A stretch of 64,000 nucleotides of DNA from contig NZ_BAABFN010000005.1 in assembly GCF_039541075.1 (NCBI RefSeq), forward strand, positions 1-64,000, in the 5' to 3' direction. This document shows positions 42,781 to 52,017 of the stretch, piece by piece; position 1 is the stretch's first letter, and each line of letters begins with the position of its first letter. Both the position numbers and the translations under genes were made by a program. This DNA comes from Compostibacter hankyongensis (GTDB lineage: Bacteria; Bacteroidota; Bacteroidia; Chitinophagales; Chitinophagaceae). The notes under the pieces are model-generated. The model was not told where the DNA came from. It made no database searches and saw only the letters and a program-made list of their open reading frames with translations.

Positions 42781-44667
42781 TCACCAGCCCGGGTTCTGCA
42801 TAAGGTTACTGTTTACGATAAGGTGCTGTTCTTTTACGGGCCAGAGATAGTCGCGCTTTTTAAATATCGGACTGAAAAGCACCCTTACCTGGTAATAATT
42901 CGATTCGTCTTTCCCGGTATAGTTCCATCCCCTTACCGGCTCGTTCATCACCTCTTCGGCTTCCTTCCACCTTCTCAGGTCCCAGAAACGCTGCCCTTCG
43001 AAGGCCATCTCTATCAGGCGTTCCTGGTGTATGATCTTTCTCAGCCCGTCGCGGGTCTGATATTCACCGGGGCGGTTGGAATACTGCGTCCAGGATTCTT
43101 CCACGGACGGCAATCCTGCCCGCTGGCGGACAAGATCAATCCATTTATACGTTTCGCCCCCCGGCCCGCTCACCTCATTCAGGGCCTCGGCATACAACAG
43201 ATAGAGGTCGCCCAGCCGCATCACCGGCCAGGGATAGTTCTGAAAGGTCAGCTGCTCGGCATTGGAAACATCCAGGTAGTTGACCAGCTTCTTGGGCCAG
43301 TATCCGGTAATGGAGAAGCTGAAGGCATGGTTATTGGCCGTCTGCCCCAGCTTGGCCGCCACATATACATTATCCGTGTCGCCATACCGCCCCTGCCCGT
43401 ACCATCTTCCTCCGTCAAACCCCAGATCTGCATAAAATCGGGGCTCGCGGTCGAAGTTGAGCACCGCCGTGGTATAGCCTTCTTTTATATAAAGCTGTTC
43501 ATCGTGCGTGGCCGTCCGCAGCTTGTAGCGGTTGTTGTAATCCCAGCTCTTATCTTCCGAAATAGGCACGCCGTTTTTGGTATAAAACAGCTCTGCTATT
43601 TTCAACGGCGGCGCGAAGGTGGACTTGGGGACCACCTTTTGCCCGGCATACAGAAAAGGCAGGGATTCCCTTTGGAGGGAAGACGCCACATTATCCGTAC
43701 TGGCCCAGATAATCTCCGGATTCCATTTCTCACAAACGGCGTTGCGGATATTCATCTCCGTCTTGGTCGCTTCCGAAATATTGGCCGGCACAAAGGCGGC
43801 AGGTGTGTAATAGTATAACTTTTTGCCTGCGGCCTGACAGGCGTCTATGGCCTCCTTACAGGCATCCGCAGCCCGCTGCCATTTTCCGGGATCGGCTTCC
43901 TGGCTGAAGAGATGCAGGCCTCTTTTGTCCACGAAATCCGCATAGTCAGGGTTGCCGTTGAAGAGCGGACTGGCAGCCATGACCAGGAGCCTTGCCTTGA
44001 TGGCAAGCGCCGCCGGCCGGGTAATCCTTCCCTGTTCGGATATTTCGTCGGTGATGATATCGGGCAGGTCGGCCGCGGCCTGGTCCAGCTGGCCGGCGAT
44101 ATAATTCACGCAGGAATCCACAGGCTCCCGGTATACCCGCACGGCCTCGGGACCGCTCGAGATGGGCAGGTTCTTATCCGTAATGGGAACAGGACCGTAC
44201 ATACGCAGCAGGAAAAAGTGGTAATAGGCTTTTAAAAACCTGGCTTCGGCTGCCCAGCGTTTCTTTTCAAAATCGTCCATATCCGGTACGCTGCCGATAT
44301 TCTCCAGAAAAGTATTGCAGTCCCGTATGGCGACAAAAAGGTTTCTCCCCCCGTTTCCGCCACTCCAGTAATCACTGTAAGGATCCACAATATTCTGAAA
44401 GCCCATGGCGATCTGCCAGGCAGGTTTTGAGGTGGTCGCATCAAATTGGTTGCACCAGATCTCGTCGCCGCCCAGGAACACCGGATAATTATAAGGATCG
44501 GCAAAATGAGGCTGATAGCTGTATAGGGTAAACAGGTATTTTTCCGCCGTGCTGCGCATGCGGAAGGCATATTCCACCGTAGCTATATTATCGGGCACAA
44601 TATCCAGATAGTGGCAGGAGCACAGGGAACAACAGGCTATAAGGATGAATCGTTTTATATTTCTCAT
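42781..44667 (-). CDS. SusD/RagB-family surface lipoprotein (locus 2)
   Basis: Glycan-binding lipoprotein of 628 residues, starting at ATG 44667 (MRNIKRFILIACCSLCSC) to give a proper lipobox; upstream in-frame residues overlap the end of susC. Core motifs: YLDIVPDNIATVEYAFRMRSTAEKYLF, ARFLKAYYHFFLLRMYGPVPI, and the end RDYLWPVKEQHLIVNSNLMQNPGW. Strongly similar to SusD of locus 3 over its full length (for instance IVPDNIAT, the PRFYADLGFDGG block and RQRAGL/RSRAGL). It starts 10 bp after susC. Confidence 0.95.
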   Translation of the reverse strand: MRNIKRFILIACCSLCSCHYLDIVPDNIATVEYAFRMRSTAEKYLFTLYSYQPHFADPYNYPVFLGGDEIWCNQFDATTSKPAWQIAMGFQNIVDPYSDYWSGGNGGRNLFVAIRDCNTFLENIGSVPDMDDFEKKRWAAEARFLKAYYHFFLLRMYGPVPITDKNLPISSGPEAVRVYREPVDSCVNYIAGQLDQAAADLPDIITDEISEQGRITRPAALAIKARLLVMAASPLFNGNPDYADFVDKRGLHLFSQEADPGKWQRAADACKEAIDACQAAGKKLYYYTPAAFVPANISEATKTEMNIRNAVCEKWNPEIIWASTDNVASSLQRESLPFLYAGQKVVPKSTFAPPLKIAELFYTKNGVPISEDKSWDYNNRYKLRTATHDEQLYIKEGYTTAVLNFDREPRFYADLGFDGGRWYGQGRYGDTDNVYVAAKLGQTANNHAFSFSITGYWPKKLVNYLDVSNAEQLTFQNYPWPVMRLGDLYLLYAEALNEVSGPGGETYKWIDLVRQRAGLPSVEESWTQYSNRPGEYQTRDGLRKIIHQERLIEMAFEGQRFWDLRRWKEAEEVMNEPVRGWNYTGKDESNYYQVRVLFSPIFKKRDYLWPVKEQHLIVNSNLMQNPGW

Positions 44668-44677
44668 GTCTTTTATT

Positions 44678-47600
44678 TTAGAAGGAAACCTGGACACCGA
44701 TATTGGTGACCCTTTGCACGGGATAACCGAGGCCGTTACCCCCCATTTCCACATCCCAGAGTTTGAATCTGCTAAAGCAAAGCAGGTTGATACCGCTCAG
44801 ATAAAAACGCGCTTTTTCCACATGTATCCGCTCCGTCAGCCGTTGGGGAAGCGTATAGCCAAATTCGACGGTCTTTAGCCTGAGGAAAGATCCGTTCCGC
44901 ATAAACCAGGTGCTGGTCTGCGTATTGTTGTTTATCGTTCTCGTGCTGAGCCGCGGCCACAGGGCGTACAGGTTGCGGTTGTCTTCGGACCAGTGATTGT
45001 CTGCATAGGCTTTCAGCAGCTGGTTCTGCAGGGTAATGCCCGGCAGCTCGTCATCGGAATAACGGTAGGCGACAAACGGCGCGGTGGCCTTGGGATCTAT
45101 CCAGAAAGATTCGCGGCCGAGGCCCTGGAAGAAACAGGACAGATCGAAGGCTTTATAGCCTACAGAGAACCCGAACCCGTAGACGATCTCAGGCGTGGTA
45201 GGATATCCTATCGGCACCTGGTCCAGCGTGGTAACCTGTCCGTCTCCGTTGACATCCCGGTATTTGATATCGCCGGCGCTGTATTCCCCGAAGCTCTGCA
45301 GGGGAGAATTGGCTACTTCCGCATCGTCGGCAAAAAGCCGTTCTGCAATATAGCCCCACTGCTGGGAGAGGGACCAGCCCGTATGATAGAGATATTTCTC
45401 GGTATAATCCGGCTCTTCATATACTTTGTAGGCGCTGGTGGCATAGGTGAAATTGGCCCTGCCCTGGATCCAGAAATGCTGACCGATATACTGGTTATAA
45501 TCTACCGAAAGGTCGATCCCTTTCCCGACGGCCTGCCCGATATTGGCCTTTATGTCTGCCGTATTCAGCACGCCGATGGTAATGGGGATATAGGACCGGG
45601 TCATCAGGATATTTTTCCGGTGCTCCCGGTAAAGGTCCAGCTGCACGTTCACCTTATCCCATAACCCCAGCTCTATTCCCAGGTTGGTTTTCGTCGCCGT
45701 CTCCCAGGTGATGCTGCTGTTGCCGTAGCGGTTTACGGAAATACCGTTGCGGGAGTAGCCGTTGTCGGTCCCGAACACCGACGCGCGGCCGGCATCGTCC
45801 ATGTTCACATCAGAGAGGTAAAAGAAACGGTCCTGCGGATCCCCGATGGCGTCGTTACCGACCAGGCCGTAGGTCGCCCTTATCTTCAGGTTGGAGACTA
45901 CCTGCTTATAAGACTCCCAGAAGGGTTCGTTGGATACGTACCAGGCGGCCCCCACAGAAGGGAAAAAGCCAAAGCGCTTGTCCTTGTAAAACCGTTCCGA
46001 CCCGTTGTACCCGAAATCAAATTCTCCGAAGTAACGGTTGTCGTATGAGTAGGTGAAGCGGCCGGACACCCCGATGTTCCGGTGCGGCAGGGAAGCCTGG
46101 AGACTGCTGACATTGGCCTGTACCTGGTTGTTCAGCAGGAACACCAGCATGTCGCTGATGTTGTGCTTATCTCCGAAAGTACGGTTATAGTTTACAGAAG
46201 CCTGTATATAGGTGGTTGAGTTTACCTGCTTGGGGTCTTCGGCGTAATCCAGGTAATCCGTTCCGTCGTTCTCGTTGAGCAGGGTGAGGTTATAGGCATC
46301 TTTCACCTTGTCATAACCGCCCACCTGGTACCAGAACGGCTTATAAGCTCTTGCAACGCCGAAGTAAGACTGGCGCGTGGTATTGAATATCCCGTTCAGG
46401 GTAAGTCCTTTGGCCAGGAACGAAAGGTCCTGTTTCAGCTCAAATTGCGCGAGCACCAGGGTCTTTGTATAATCTTTATACCCTTTTACCATATCCGCAT
46501 AAGGGTTCAGATAGTTACCGTCGGCATAGTTGCCGAACATGATGTGCTGCACAAAAGCATGGGCGTCATCCATGGGGAAATAGGCTGGGAACAGCACGGG
46601 ATTGGCCCGCATGACCTTCTTATACATATCCGTCCCCCCGTTTATCGGACCTGTATAATCATCAAAGGTGCCATATAGCTTGATCCCTACTTCGGTGGAT
46701 TTGGTCAGGTTAATGTTTACATTGGAACGCAGCTCATATGTCTTGAGGTTGATGTTGCTGTTGAAGTTATTGCGCTTATCTACCTTCAGCACCCCATGAT
46801 CCTGGTTGAGCGTGGCGGCCAGGTAATACCGGGCCACTTTTCCGCCGCCGTTCACATTGAAGTTTACCCGCTGGTTCATGGTATAGTCCTTGAAAAGCTC
46901 GCTGCGCCAGTCGGTAGCCGGATAAGCATAGGGGTTGGTACCCGCAAGGGTATTATCGATCTTGCTCTGGGGATAGAGCAGCACGCCCAGCGCATCGCGG
47001 GTCAGCACGGCTTCATTGGCGAGATTCATATACGTTACCGGATCGGCAAATTCCACATTCTTCGTGGGGGCGGACACGGAGTTTTCGATACGGACGGATA
47101 CTTTTGCCTTTCCTTCCACCCCTTCTTTCGTGGTGATCAGGATTACCCCGTTGGCGCCGCGGGCGCCATACAAAGCGGTAGCCGTCGCATCCTTCATGAT
47201 GGAGAAGCTGGCAATATCATCAACCTGCAGCCGGGCCAGGTCGGTGGAAGAAAGCTCGATGCCATCGATAAGGATGAGCGGATCTTTTTTATAACCGAAG
47301 GTGGTCACCCCGCGAATAAAGAAGTCCGCATTATCGGCACCCGGTTCGCCGCTGCGCTGATAGGCGATGACGCCGGCCAGTCTCCCGGCAAGGGCGGTGG
47401 TGAGGTTGCTGGCCGGCACTTTCAGCTCGGCCGGGTTGATGGTGGTCATAGCGCCCACTACCTCCTGCTTTTTCTGCGTACCAAAAGCCACTACTACCAC
47501 ATCATTCAGCTGGTTGGAGGAAGGACGCAGCGTGATGTTGATGATCTCCTGCCTGTTCACGGGTATTTCCTGGGGATCAAAGCCCACCATTCTGAACACT

Positions 47601-48166
47601 ACGGTAGCCTGGTCCGGCACGTCGAGGATATACTTGCCGTTAAGATCAGTGGAAGTGGCCACGGTAGGGTCATTTTTCACAGACACCGTTACGCCGGGAA
47701 GGGGCGCTCCGGTACTGTCTGTTACCGTACCCCTGATTTCCTTGTTCAGCGACAGCATCTTTTTGCCATAGCGTATAAACGGCGTCTCCGGCTCCTTCCC
47801 GGGCTTCCGCGTTACCACTACCATCTTTTTGTCGAGCAGCCGGTAAGTAAGATCCGTACCGGAAAGGGTTTGCCGCATGACGTCTTCAAGCGCGGCATTT
47901 TTCAGAGAGAGGCTTACCTTCTTATCCCCGGGCAGGATATCGTCGTTATAGATAAGCCGGTAATGGCTGTTGTGCTGTATGGTTCTCAGCACCACTTTTA
48001 TGGCCACGTTCTCCAGGGAGATGCTGATCCGTTCCTGGGAATAACCCGCAGCGGTCACCTGCATAAAGCCCAGTGTAAGAAACAAAACGGTCAGTTTCAT
48101 CATCAACAGAACATTAACAAAGCCCCGGGAACCGGAAACGGCTTTGAACGGTCGCTTTTTTTTCAT
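44678..48166 (-). CDS. SusC/RagA TonB-dependent receptor with STN domain (locus 2)
   Basis: Outer-membrane glycan importer of 1162 residues from ATG 48166 (MKKKRPFKAV). Order of domains: signal sequence MMKLTVLFLTLGFMQVTAAGYSQE, STN domain (SLENVAIKVVLRTIQHNSHYRLIY to MVVVTRK), carboxypeptidase-regulatory-like domain (IRGTVTDSTGAPLPGVTVSVK), plug (NDVVVVAFGTQKKQEVVGAMT; GVIAYQRSGEPGADNADFFIRG) and barrel ending GVQVSF. Very close to SusC of locus 3 through plug and barrel. The STN domain implies signalling to FecR at 48340-49398. Confidence 0.95.
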   Translation of the reverse strand: MKKKRPFKAVSGSRGFVNVLLMMKLTVLFLTLGFMQVTAAGYSQERISISLENVAIKVVLRTIQHNSHYRLIYNDDILPGDKKVSLSLKNAALEDVMRQTLSGTDLTYRLLDKKMVVVTRKPGKEPETPFIRYGKKMLSLNKEIRGTVTDSTGAPLPGVTVSVKNDPTVATSTDLNGKYILDVPDQATVVFRMVGFDPQEIPVNRQEIINITLRPSSNQLNDVVVVAFGTQKKQEVVGAMTTINPAELKVPASNLTTALAGRLAGVIAYQRSGEPGADNADFFIRGVTTFGYKKDPLILIDGIELSSTDLARLQVDDIASFSIMKDATATALYGARGANGVILITTKEGVEGKAKVSVRIENSVSAPTKNVEFADPVTYMNLANEAVLTRDALGVLLYPQSKIDNTLAGTNPYAYPATDWRSELFKDYTMNQRVNFNVNGGGKVARYYLAATLNQDHGVLKVDKRNNFNSNINLKTYELRSNVNINLTKSTEVGIKLYGTFDDYTGPINGGTDMYKKVMRANPVLFPAYFPMDDAHAFVQHIMFGNYADGNYLNPYADMVKGYKDYTKTLVLAQFELKQDLSFLAKGLTLNGIFNTTRQSYFGVARAYKPFWYQVGGYDKVKDAYNLTLLNENDGTDYLDYAEDPKQVNSTTYIQASVNYNRTFGDKHNISDMLVFLLNNQVQANVSSLQASLPHRNIGVSGRFTYSYDNRYFGEFDFGYNGSERFYKDKRFGFFPSVGAAWYVSNEPFWESYKQVVSNLKIRATYGLVGNDAIGDPQDRFFYLSDVNMDDAGRASVFGTDNGYSRNGISVNRYGNSSITWETATKTNLGIELGLWDKVNVQLDLYREHRKNILMTRSYIPITIGVLNTADIKANIGQAVGKGIDLSVDYNQYIGQHFWIQGRANFTYATSAYKVYEEPDYTEKYLYHTGWSLSQQWGYIAERLFADDAEVANSPLQSFGEYSAGDIKYRDVNGDGQVTTLDQVPIGYPTTPEIVYGFGFSVGYKAFDLSCFFQGLGRESFWIDPKATAPFVAYRYSDDELPGITLQNQLLKAYADNHWSEDNRNLYALWPRLSTRTINNNTQTSTWFMRNGSFLRLKTVEFGYTLPQRLTERIHVEKARFYLSGINLLCFSRFKLWDVEMGGNGLGYPVQRVTNIGVQVSF

Positions 48167-48242
48167 ATTTTTAACACAGATTATGGATGGTAAATGCAAA
48201 CCGGTTACCTTAACACGAACGCCGGTTCTGTTTTCCGCCAGG

Positions 48243-48266
48243 AGGGAGATGCACCACCATCTCCCT
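48243..48266 (-). promoter_or_regulatory. perfect inverted repeat between fecR and susC (locus 2)
   Basis: AGGGAGATG and CATCTCCCT form a perfect 9-bp stem with a 6-base loop in the 173-bp gap between the fecR stop codon and the susC start. No T-run follows on either strand, so it is more likely a leader hairpin or operator than a terminator. Nearby AACCGG/CCGGTT (48199-48225) is a second short inverted repeat. Confidence 0.35.
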
Positions 48267-48339
48267 TTCATAAAGCTTTGGATACGTATTGATCAGGTCA
48301 TCATGGTTATTTTATGGGTGAAGGATAAATTCCGTACGC

Positions 48340-49398
48340 TCAGCGGCCGATCCACACTTCCCTGTCTTCTATCCGGAAGGTAAAATGACGCGACAGCTGC
48401 ATGGCTTCCAGCGCTTCCCGTAGTGTTTCCTTATCGATCACTCCGGAGAAATGAAGGTCCCGGAGGCTGTCACTGCCGAAATGAAAATGGATGCCGTACC
48501 AGTCGTCCATGCGCTGGGCTATGACCCCAAAGGATTCATTGTCAAAAGCCAGCTTTCCTTTCATCCAGGCGGTCTCCACTGCCTCCCCCTGCTTGTCTCT
48601 GGCGAGGGGAAGAATGGTATAGACCGGCTTCCCTTCTTCCGGGTCCGGAAAGCGGTCTATCGGTAAAAGAATTTTATGATTGGGTTTCAGCAATACCCGG
48701 CGATCGGGGTCTCCGGCATAGGACAAGGCTATCTTTCCCCGGATAAGAGCGGCCTCTACGTTCTTTTGTCCGGCATAGGCCTTTATATTAAAAGCAGTAC
48801 CCAGCACCTGGATGTTGACCTTACCCGCATGGATCACAAAAGGCAGCTTTTCGTTTTTGGTTACATCAAAAAACGCTTCGCCGGTAAGCGTCACCTCTCT
48901 GCTGTTTACATTAAAATCATGATTATCGTATACCAGCCGGCTCTTTTCGTTGAGCCACACCTGAGTGCCGTCAGGAAGCTCCAGCTTCGACTTGGCCAGG
49001 GGCTGAGTGGCAATGCGGTTTACCCGGGCGTCCGCCTCTGCAACCGGAGCGGCGGGTTTCCGTGCATTCTTATGCAACAGGTAAATGCTTCCGCCCAGCA
49101 CGGCAGCCAGCAGACATGCGGCCGCCGCCAACCGGCGGCTCATCCGGAAAGCAGGCTTACGCCGGCCGGCTCCTGCAGCATCGCCCATCCTCGCCTTGAC
49201 ATGTTTCCATACGGTATCCTCGCTTTCCTCATCGGGCAATGCCTTCAGGGGAGTCTCCCATAGCCGGTGGATCAGCTCTCCGGAGAAGTCCTGTACTCCC
49301 TCTTCCCGCATAAGCCTTTCCAGCTCGGACAATTCCTGTTCCGAGGCCATACCACTCTCCTTTTTACCCAGTAATATCCAGAAACGGTCGTCTTTCAT
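48340..49398 (-). CDS. FecR-family anti-sigma factor (locus 2)
   Basis: Anti-sigma regulator of 352 residues from ATG 49398 (MKDDRFWILLGKK); the frame is open to 49452 but the added part is intergenic in character. Membrane helix at about 90-107 (RRLAAAACLLAAVLGGSIYLL), FecR domain with LPDGTQVWLNEKSRLVY and TGEAFFDVTKNEKLPFVI, and the C-terminal receptor-contact domain (GVIAQRMDDWYGIHFHFG). It is 95 bp after the sigma gene and 173 bp before susC, the standard order. Confidence 0.93.
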   Translation of the reverse strand: MKDDRFWILLGKKESGMASEQELSELERLMREEGVQDFSGELIHRLWETPLKALPDEESEDTVWKHVKARMGDAAGAGRRKPAFRMSRRLAAAACLLAAVLGGSIYLLHKNARKPAAPVAEADARVNRIATQPLAKSKLELPDGTQVWLNEKSRLVYDNHDFNVNSREVTLTGEAFFDVTKNEKLPFVIHAGKVNIQVLGTAFNIKAYAGQKNVEAALIRGKIALSYAGDPDRRVLLKPNHKILLPIDRFPDPEEGKPVYTILPLARDKQGEAVETAWMKGKLAFDNESFGVIAQRMDDWYGIHFHFGSDSLRDLHFSGVIDKETLREALEAMQLSRHFTFRIEDREVWIGR

Positions 49399-49492
49399 CG
49401 TGTAAGGCAAAGAAACTAATGCCGCTTGGCACAGCTTAATTATACAAGACAACCAAAAATGCGTATTACCCCCAAAAGATCGGAAAATTACC

Positions 49493-50077
49493 TCAACGTT
49501 CCCGTCTTACCGGGGTGGCGGACATGCCGGCAGGAAGGTGCAGCTGCATAGCGGCGTGAAGCTTTTTCAGCGCGATACCTACCTGGTTCTCTACGGTTTT
49601 TAAGGAGATGTCGAGCAGCTCGGCTACCTCGCGGTATTTCAGCCCGTCTTCCTTTACCAGCTTAAAAACAAGGCGGCATTTTGCCGGCAGCTCGTGGATG
49701 GCCTGATTGATCCGGTTGAGCACCTCGCGGGTGATCATCATATCTTCCGGAGTGGCATCCACTGCAAAGGGGGGTACATAGATGTCATCCAGCTGCAGGG
49801 TCGTCCTTTTTCCGTATTTGCGGATATAGTTGAAGCTGATATTCCGCGTCGTAACATAGAGATACCATCTGAAGTTCTCCACATGCGCCAGGCTGTCCCG
49901 TTTTTCCCAGATGCGGATAAAGACGTCTTCCACGACTTCTTCGGCCTCCTCGCGGGAATGGACCATGGCCCGGGCCAGCTGCAATAATTTATTGCCCAGC
50001 AGGTCATACAATTCTTTTAAAGCCGTAGGATTATTCCGGGAAAGCTGGTATTGTATGCAGGACAGATCAGACGCCAT
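49493..50077 (-). CDS. ECF RNA polymerase sigma factor (locus 2)
   Basis: Sigma factor of 194 residues from ATG 50077 (MASDLSCIQ). Region 2: LKELYDLLGNKLLQLARAMVHSREEAEEVVEDVFIRIWEKRD; region 4: LPAKCRLVFKLVKEDGLKYREVAELLDISLKTVENQVGIALKKLH. More similar to the locus 1 sigma factor than to that of locus 3. Heads the locus 2 genes; longer starts up to 50140 add residues without similarity. Confidence 0.92.
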   Translation of the reverse strand: MASDLSCIQYQLSRNNPTALKELYDLLGNKLLQLARAMVHSREEAEEVVEDVFIRIWEKRDSLAHVENFRWYLYVTTRNISFNYIRKYGKRTTLQLDDIYVPPFAVDATPEDMMITREVLNRINQAIHELPAKCRLVFKLVKEDGLKYREVAELLDISLKTVENQVGIALKKLHAAMQLHLPAGMSATPVRRER

Positions 50078-50144
50078 AGGCAAGAGGACTTCGGCGCTAA
50101 TATAATAATTAATTCCAAAAAAGTTTTTTTCAGAAAACAACAGA

Positions 50145-50166
50145 CCCGCCCTAACCCCGGGGGCGG
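50145..50166 (-). terminator. possible terminator after the lactate permease gene
   Basis: CCGCCC-9 bases-GGGCGG forms a 6-bp GC stem on the minus strand, followed by GTCTGTTGTTTT, an imperfect T-rich tail. It would separate the permease transcript from locus 2. Confidence 0.35.
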
Positions 50167-50191
50167 CGCAGGGCTTTCACCGGAACTGCTG

Positions 50192-51877
50192 TTATTCTCC
50201 GACCGCAGACGCCGACCGCTCTTTTGAAGGCAGCAGGGACGGCGCTGTTGTAACCGCCTTCTCCGGCATGGACGGAACGGTCCATTTCAGATAATAAGCT
50301 TGCGCAAAGGTAAGCAGGGCGATAAAGAAGAGCATAAAAAGGCTGTGCTTTACCGTAAAACGGAAAAGACGGGCTTCTTTTCCGATAAGACCTACGGCGG
50401 CGGTGGCCACAGCTATCGACTGCGGGGAGATCATTTTGCCCACTACTCCCCCGGAGGAGTTAGCGGCTACCGTTACTACAGGGCTTACGCCTATCGAGCC
50501 GGCGGTAGCATACTGAAGCTTCCCGAACAGGGCATTGGAAGAGGTGTCCGAACCGGTGATAAAGACACCCAGCCAACCCAGCACAGGCGCAAAGAAAGGA
50601 TAAAGGAATCCGGTGCCGGCCAGGGCATTTGCAATCGTAATGGTAATGCCTGAGTCATTGACAATATAGGCAAATGCCAGGATAGCGGCTATGGTCAGGA
50701 TGGGATATTTCAGCTGCCTGAGGGTATCGGCAAACAGCTTCATTCCTTCTTTGAAGGTCAGGCCGGCCAGCGGCAGCGCCAGCAATGCCGAGACCAGTGC
50801 GGCGGTACCTGCTGCGGATAAAAAGTTAAAATTAAATACATGAGGCAGCAGGTTGTTTTTGTAATCCCTGATCACCTGATCGATGCCGGGTACTGCAAAC
50901 TTAAAGCTTGCCGCGTCCAGCAAACGCCTGACCGGCGGCAGCCCCCACGCAATGATGATGACGGTCAGCAACAGGAAAGGCGACCAGGCGCGCAGCACCT
51001 GCGCCGTGGAATAGGTCATCTTTTCGGCTGCGGGGCCTTCTTCACCCTGGAACCGCCATACGCGCCGGGGCTTCCAGTATTTCAGAAAAGCAGTCAGGCA
51101 TACAATAGATCCTATACCGGCAATAATATCGGGAAGTCCCGGTCCGAGGTAGTTGGAACAGGACCATTGCAGCACCGCAAACGATATCCCCGATACCAGG
51201 ATCGCCGGCAGCACCTCCATAGTCCGCCTGAACCCCGCGATCAATATGACCAGGTAAAAGGGAAGCGCCAGCGATAAAAGGGGGAGCGTCCGGCCTATCA
51301 TCTGCGACAGGACCAGCTCGGGTATCCCGGAAACCTGCGAAGCCACGGTAATGGGAATACCGATTGAGCCAAAGGCCACCGGCGCCGTATTTGCAATAAG
51401 GCATATCCCGGCCGCGTAAAAGGCATCGAAGCCCAGGCCGGCCAGCAGAGCTGCGGTAATCGCCACAGGAGCGCCGAAGCCTGCCGTCCCCTCCAGAAAA
51501 GCGCCGAAGGAAAAAGCGATCAGCAACGCCTGCAGCCGCCTGTCCGGCGTAATGGCCGCCATGGAATGTTTGATGATCTCGAACTGTCCGCTTTTGAGGG
51601 TAATATTGAACAAGAATATAACCGTTATCACGATCCAGCAGATGGGGAATATCCCATACAGGGCGCCATGAACGGTAGACAAAAGCGCCAGCTTTACCGG
51701 CATCCGGTAGATCAGCACGGCAATCAGCAGGGCAACGGCAAGCCCCATCAGGCTGGCTTTGTAGCCCTTTACCTTTTTGATGATCAGCACCCAGAAGATA
51801 AAGACGATCGGAATAACGGCGATCAGGGCAGACAAGACAAGATTGTGCAGCGGATCAACGGGCTGGCTCCAGGTCAT
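50192..51877 (-). CDS. L-lactate permease family transporter
   Basis: Inner-membrane transporter of the LctP/LldP/GlcA family, 561 residues with about 14 helices. Family blocks: FGAFLEGTAGFGAPVAITAALL, GICLIANTAPVAFGSIGIPI, and GWLGVFITGSDTSSNALFGKLQ. It probably moves L-lactate or glycolate with protons. A strong terminator (51913-51940) separates it from the BNR-4 gene of locus 3, so it is likely its own transcript. Its placement beside the glycan loci is compatible with handling lactate from deoxysugar breakdown, but nothing in the sequence proves that link. Confidence 0.9.
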   Translation of the reverse strand: MTWSQPVDPLHNLVLSALIAVIPIVFIFWVLIIKKVKGYKASLMGLAVALLIAVLIYRMPVKLALLSTVHGALYGIFPICWIVITVIFLFNITLKSGQFEIIKHSMAAITPDRRLQALLIAFSFGAFLEGTAGFGAPVAITAALLAGLGFDAFYAAGICLIANTAPVAFGSIGIPITVASQVSGIPELVLSQMIGRTLPLLSLALPFYLVILIAGFRRTMEVLPAILVSGISFAVLQWSCSNYLGPGLPDIIAGIGSIVCLTAFLKYWKPRRVWRFQGEEGPAAEKMTYSTAQVLRAWSPFLLLTVIIIAWGLPPVRRLLDAASFKFAVPGIDQVIRDYKNNLLPHVFNFNFLSAAGTAALVSALLALPLAGLTFKEGMKLFADTLRQLKYPILTIAAILAFAYIVNDSGITITIANALAGTGFLYPFFAPVLGWLGVFITGSDTSSNALFGKLQYATAGSIGVSPVVTVAANSSGGVVGKMISPQSIAVATAAVGLIGKEARLFRFTVKHSLFMLFFIALLTFAQAYYLKWTVPSMPEKAVTTAPSLLPSKERSASAVGE

Positions 51878-51912
51878 GATGGTTCTTCTTTGTATACTGC
51901 GGTAAACGGATG

Positions 51913-51940
51913 AAAAAAGGCGGGCAGCCCACTGCCCGCC
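51913..51940 (-). terminator. strong terminator at the end of locus 3
   Basis: On the minus strand GGCGGGCAG-tggg-CTGCCCGCC is a perfect 9-bp stem followed by six T (51918-51913). It closes the transcript that runs from sigma (63156) to the BNR-4 gene. Confidence 0.8.
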
Positions 51941-51973
51941 TCAATGACTAAACGTCTCCAAAATAATACATTT

Positions 51974-52008
51974 CCGGCACTTGTCGCAGGGACTGCGGCA
52001 GGTGCCGG
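51974..52008. other. long hairpin downstream of the BNR-4 gene
   Basis: CCGGCACTTGTCGCAG and CTGCGGCAGGTGCCGG are complementary over 16 bases with two wobble pairs on the + strand (two A/C mismatches on the minus strand), with a 3-base loop. It sits between the BNR-4 stop codon and the terminator; no T-run of its own. May protect the 3' end of the mRNA. Confidence 0.5.
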
Positions 52009-52017
52009 AGATGATGA

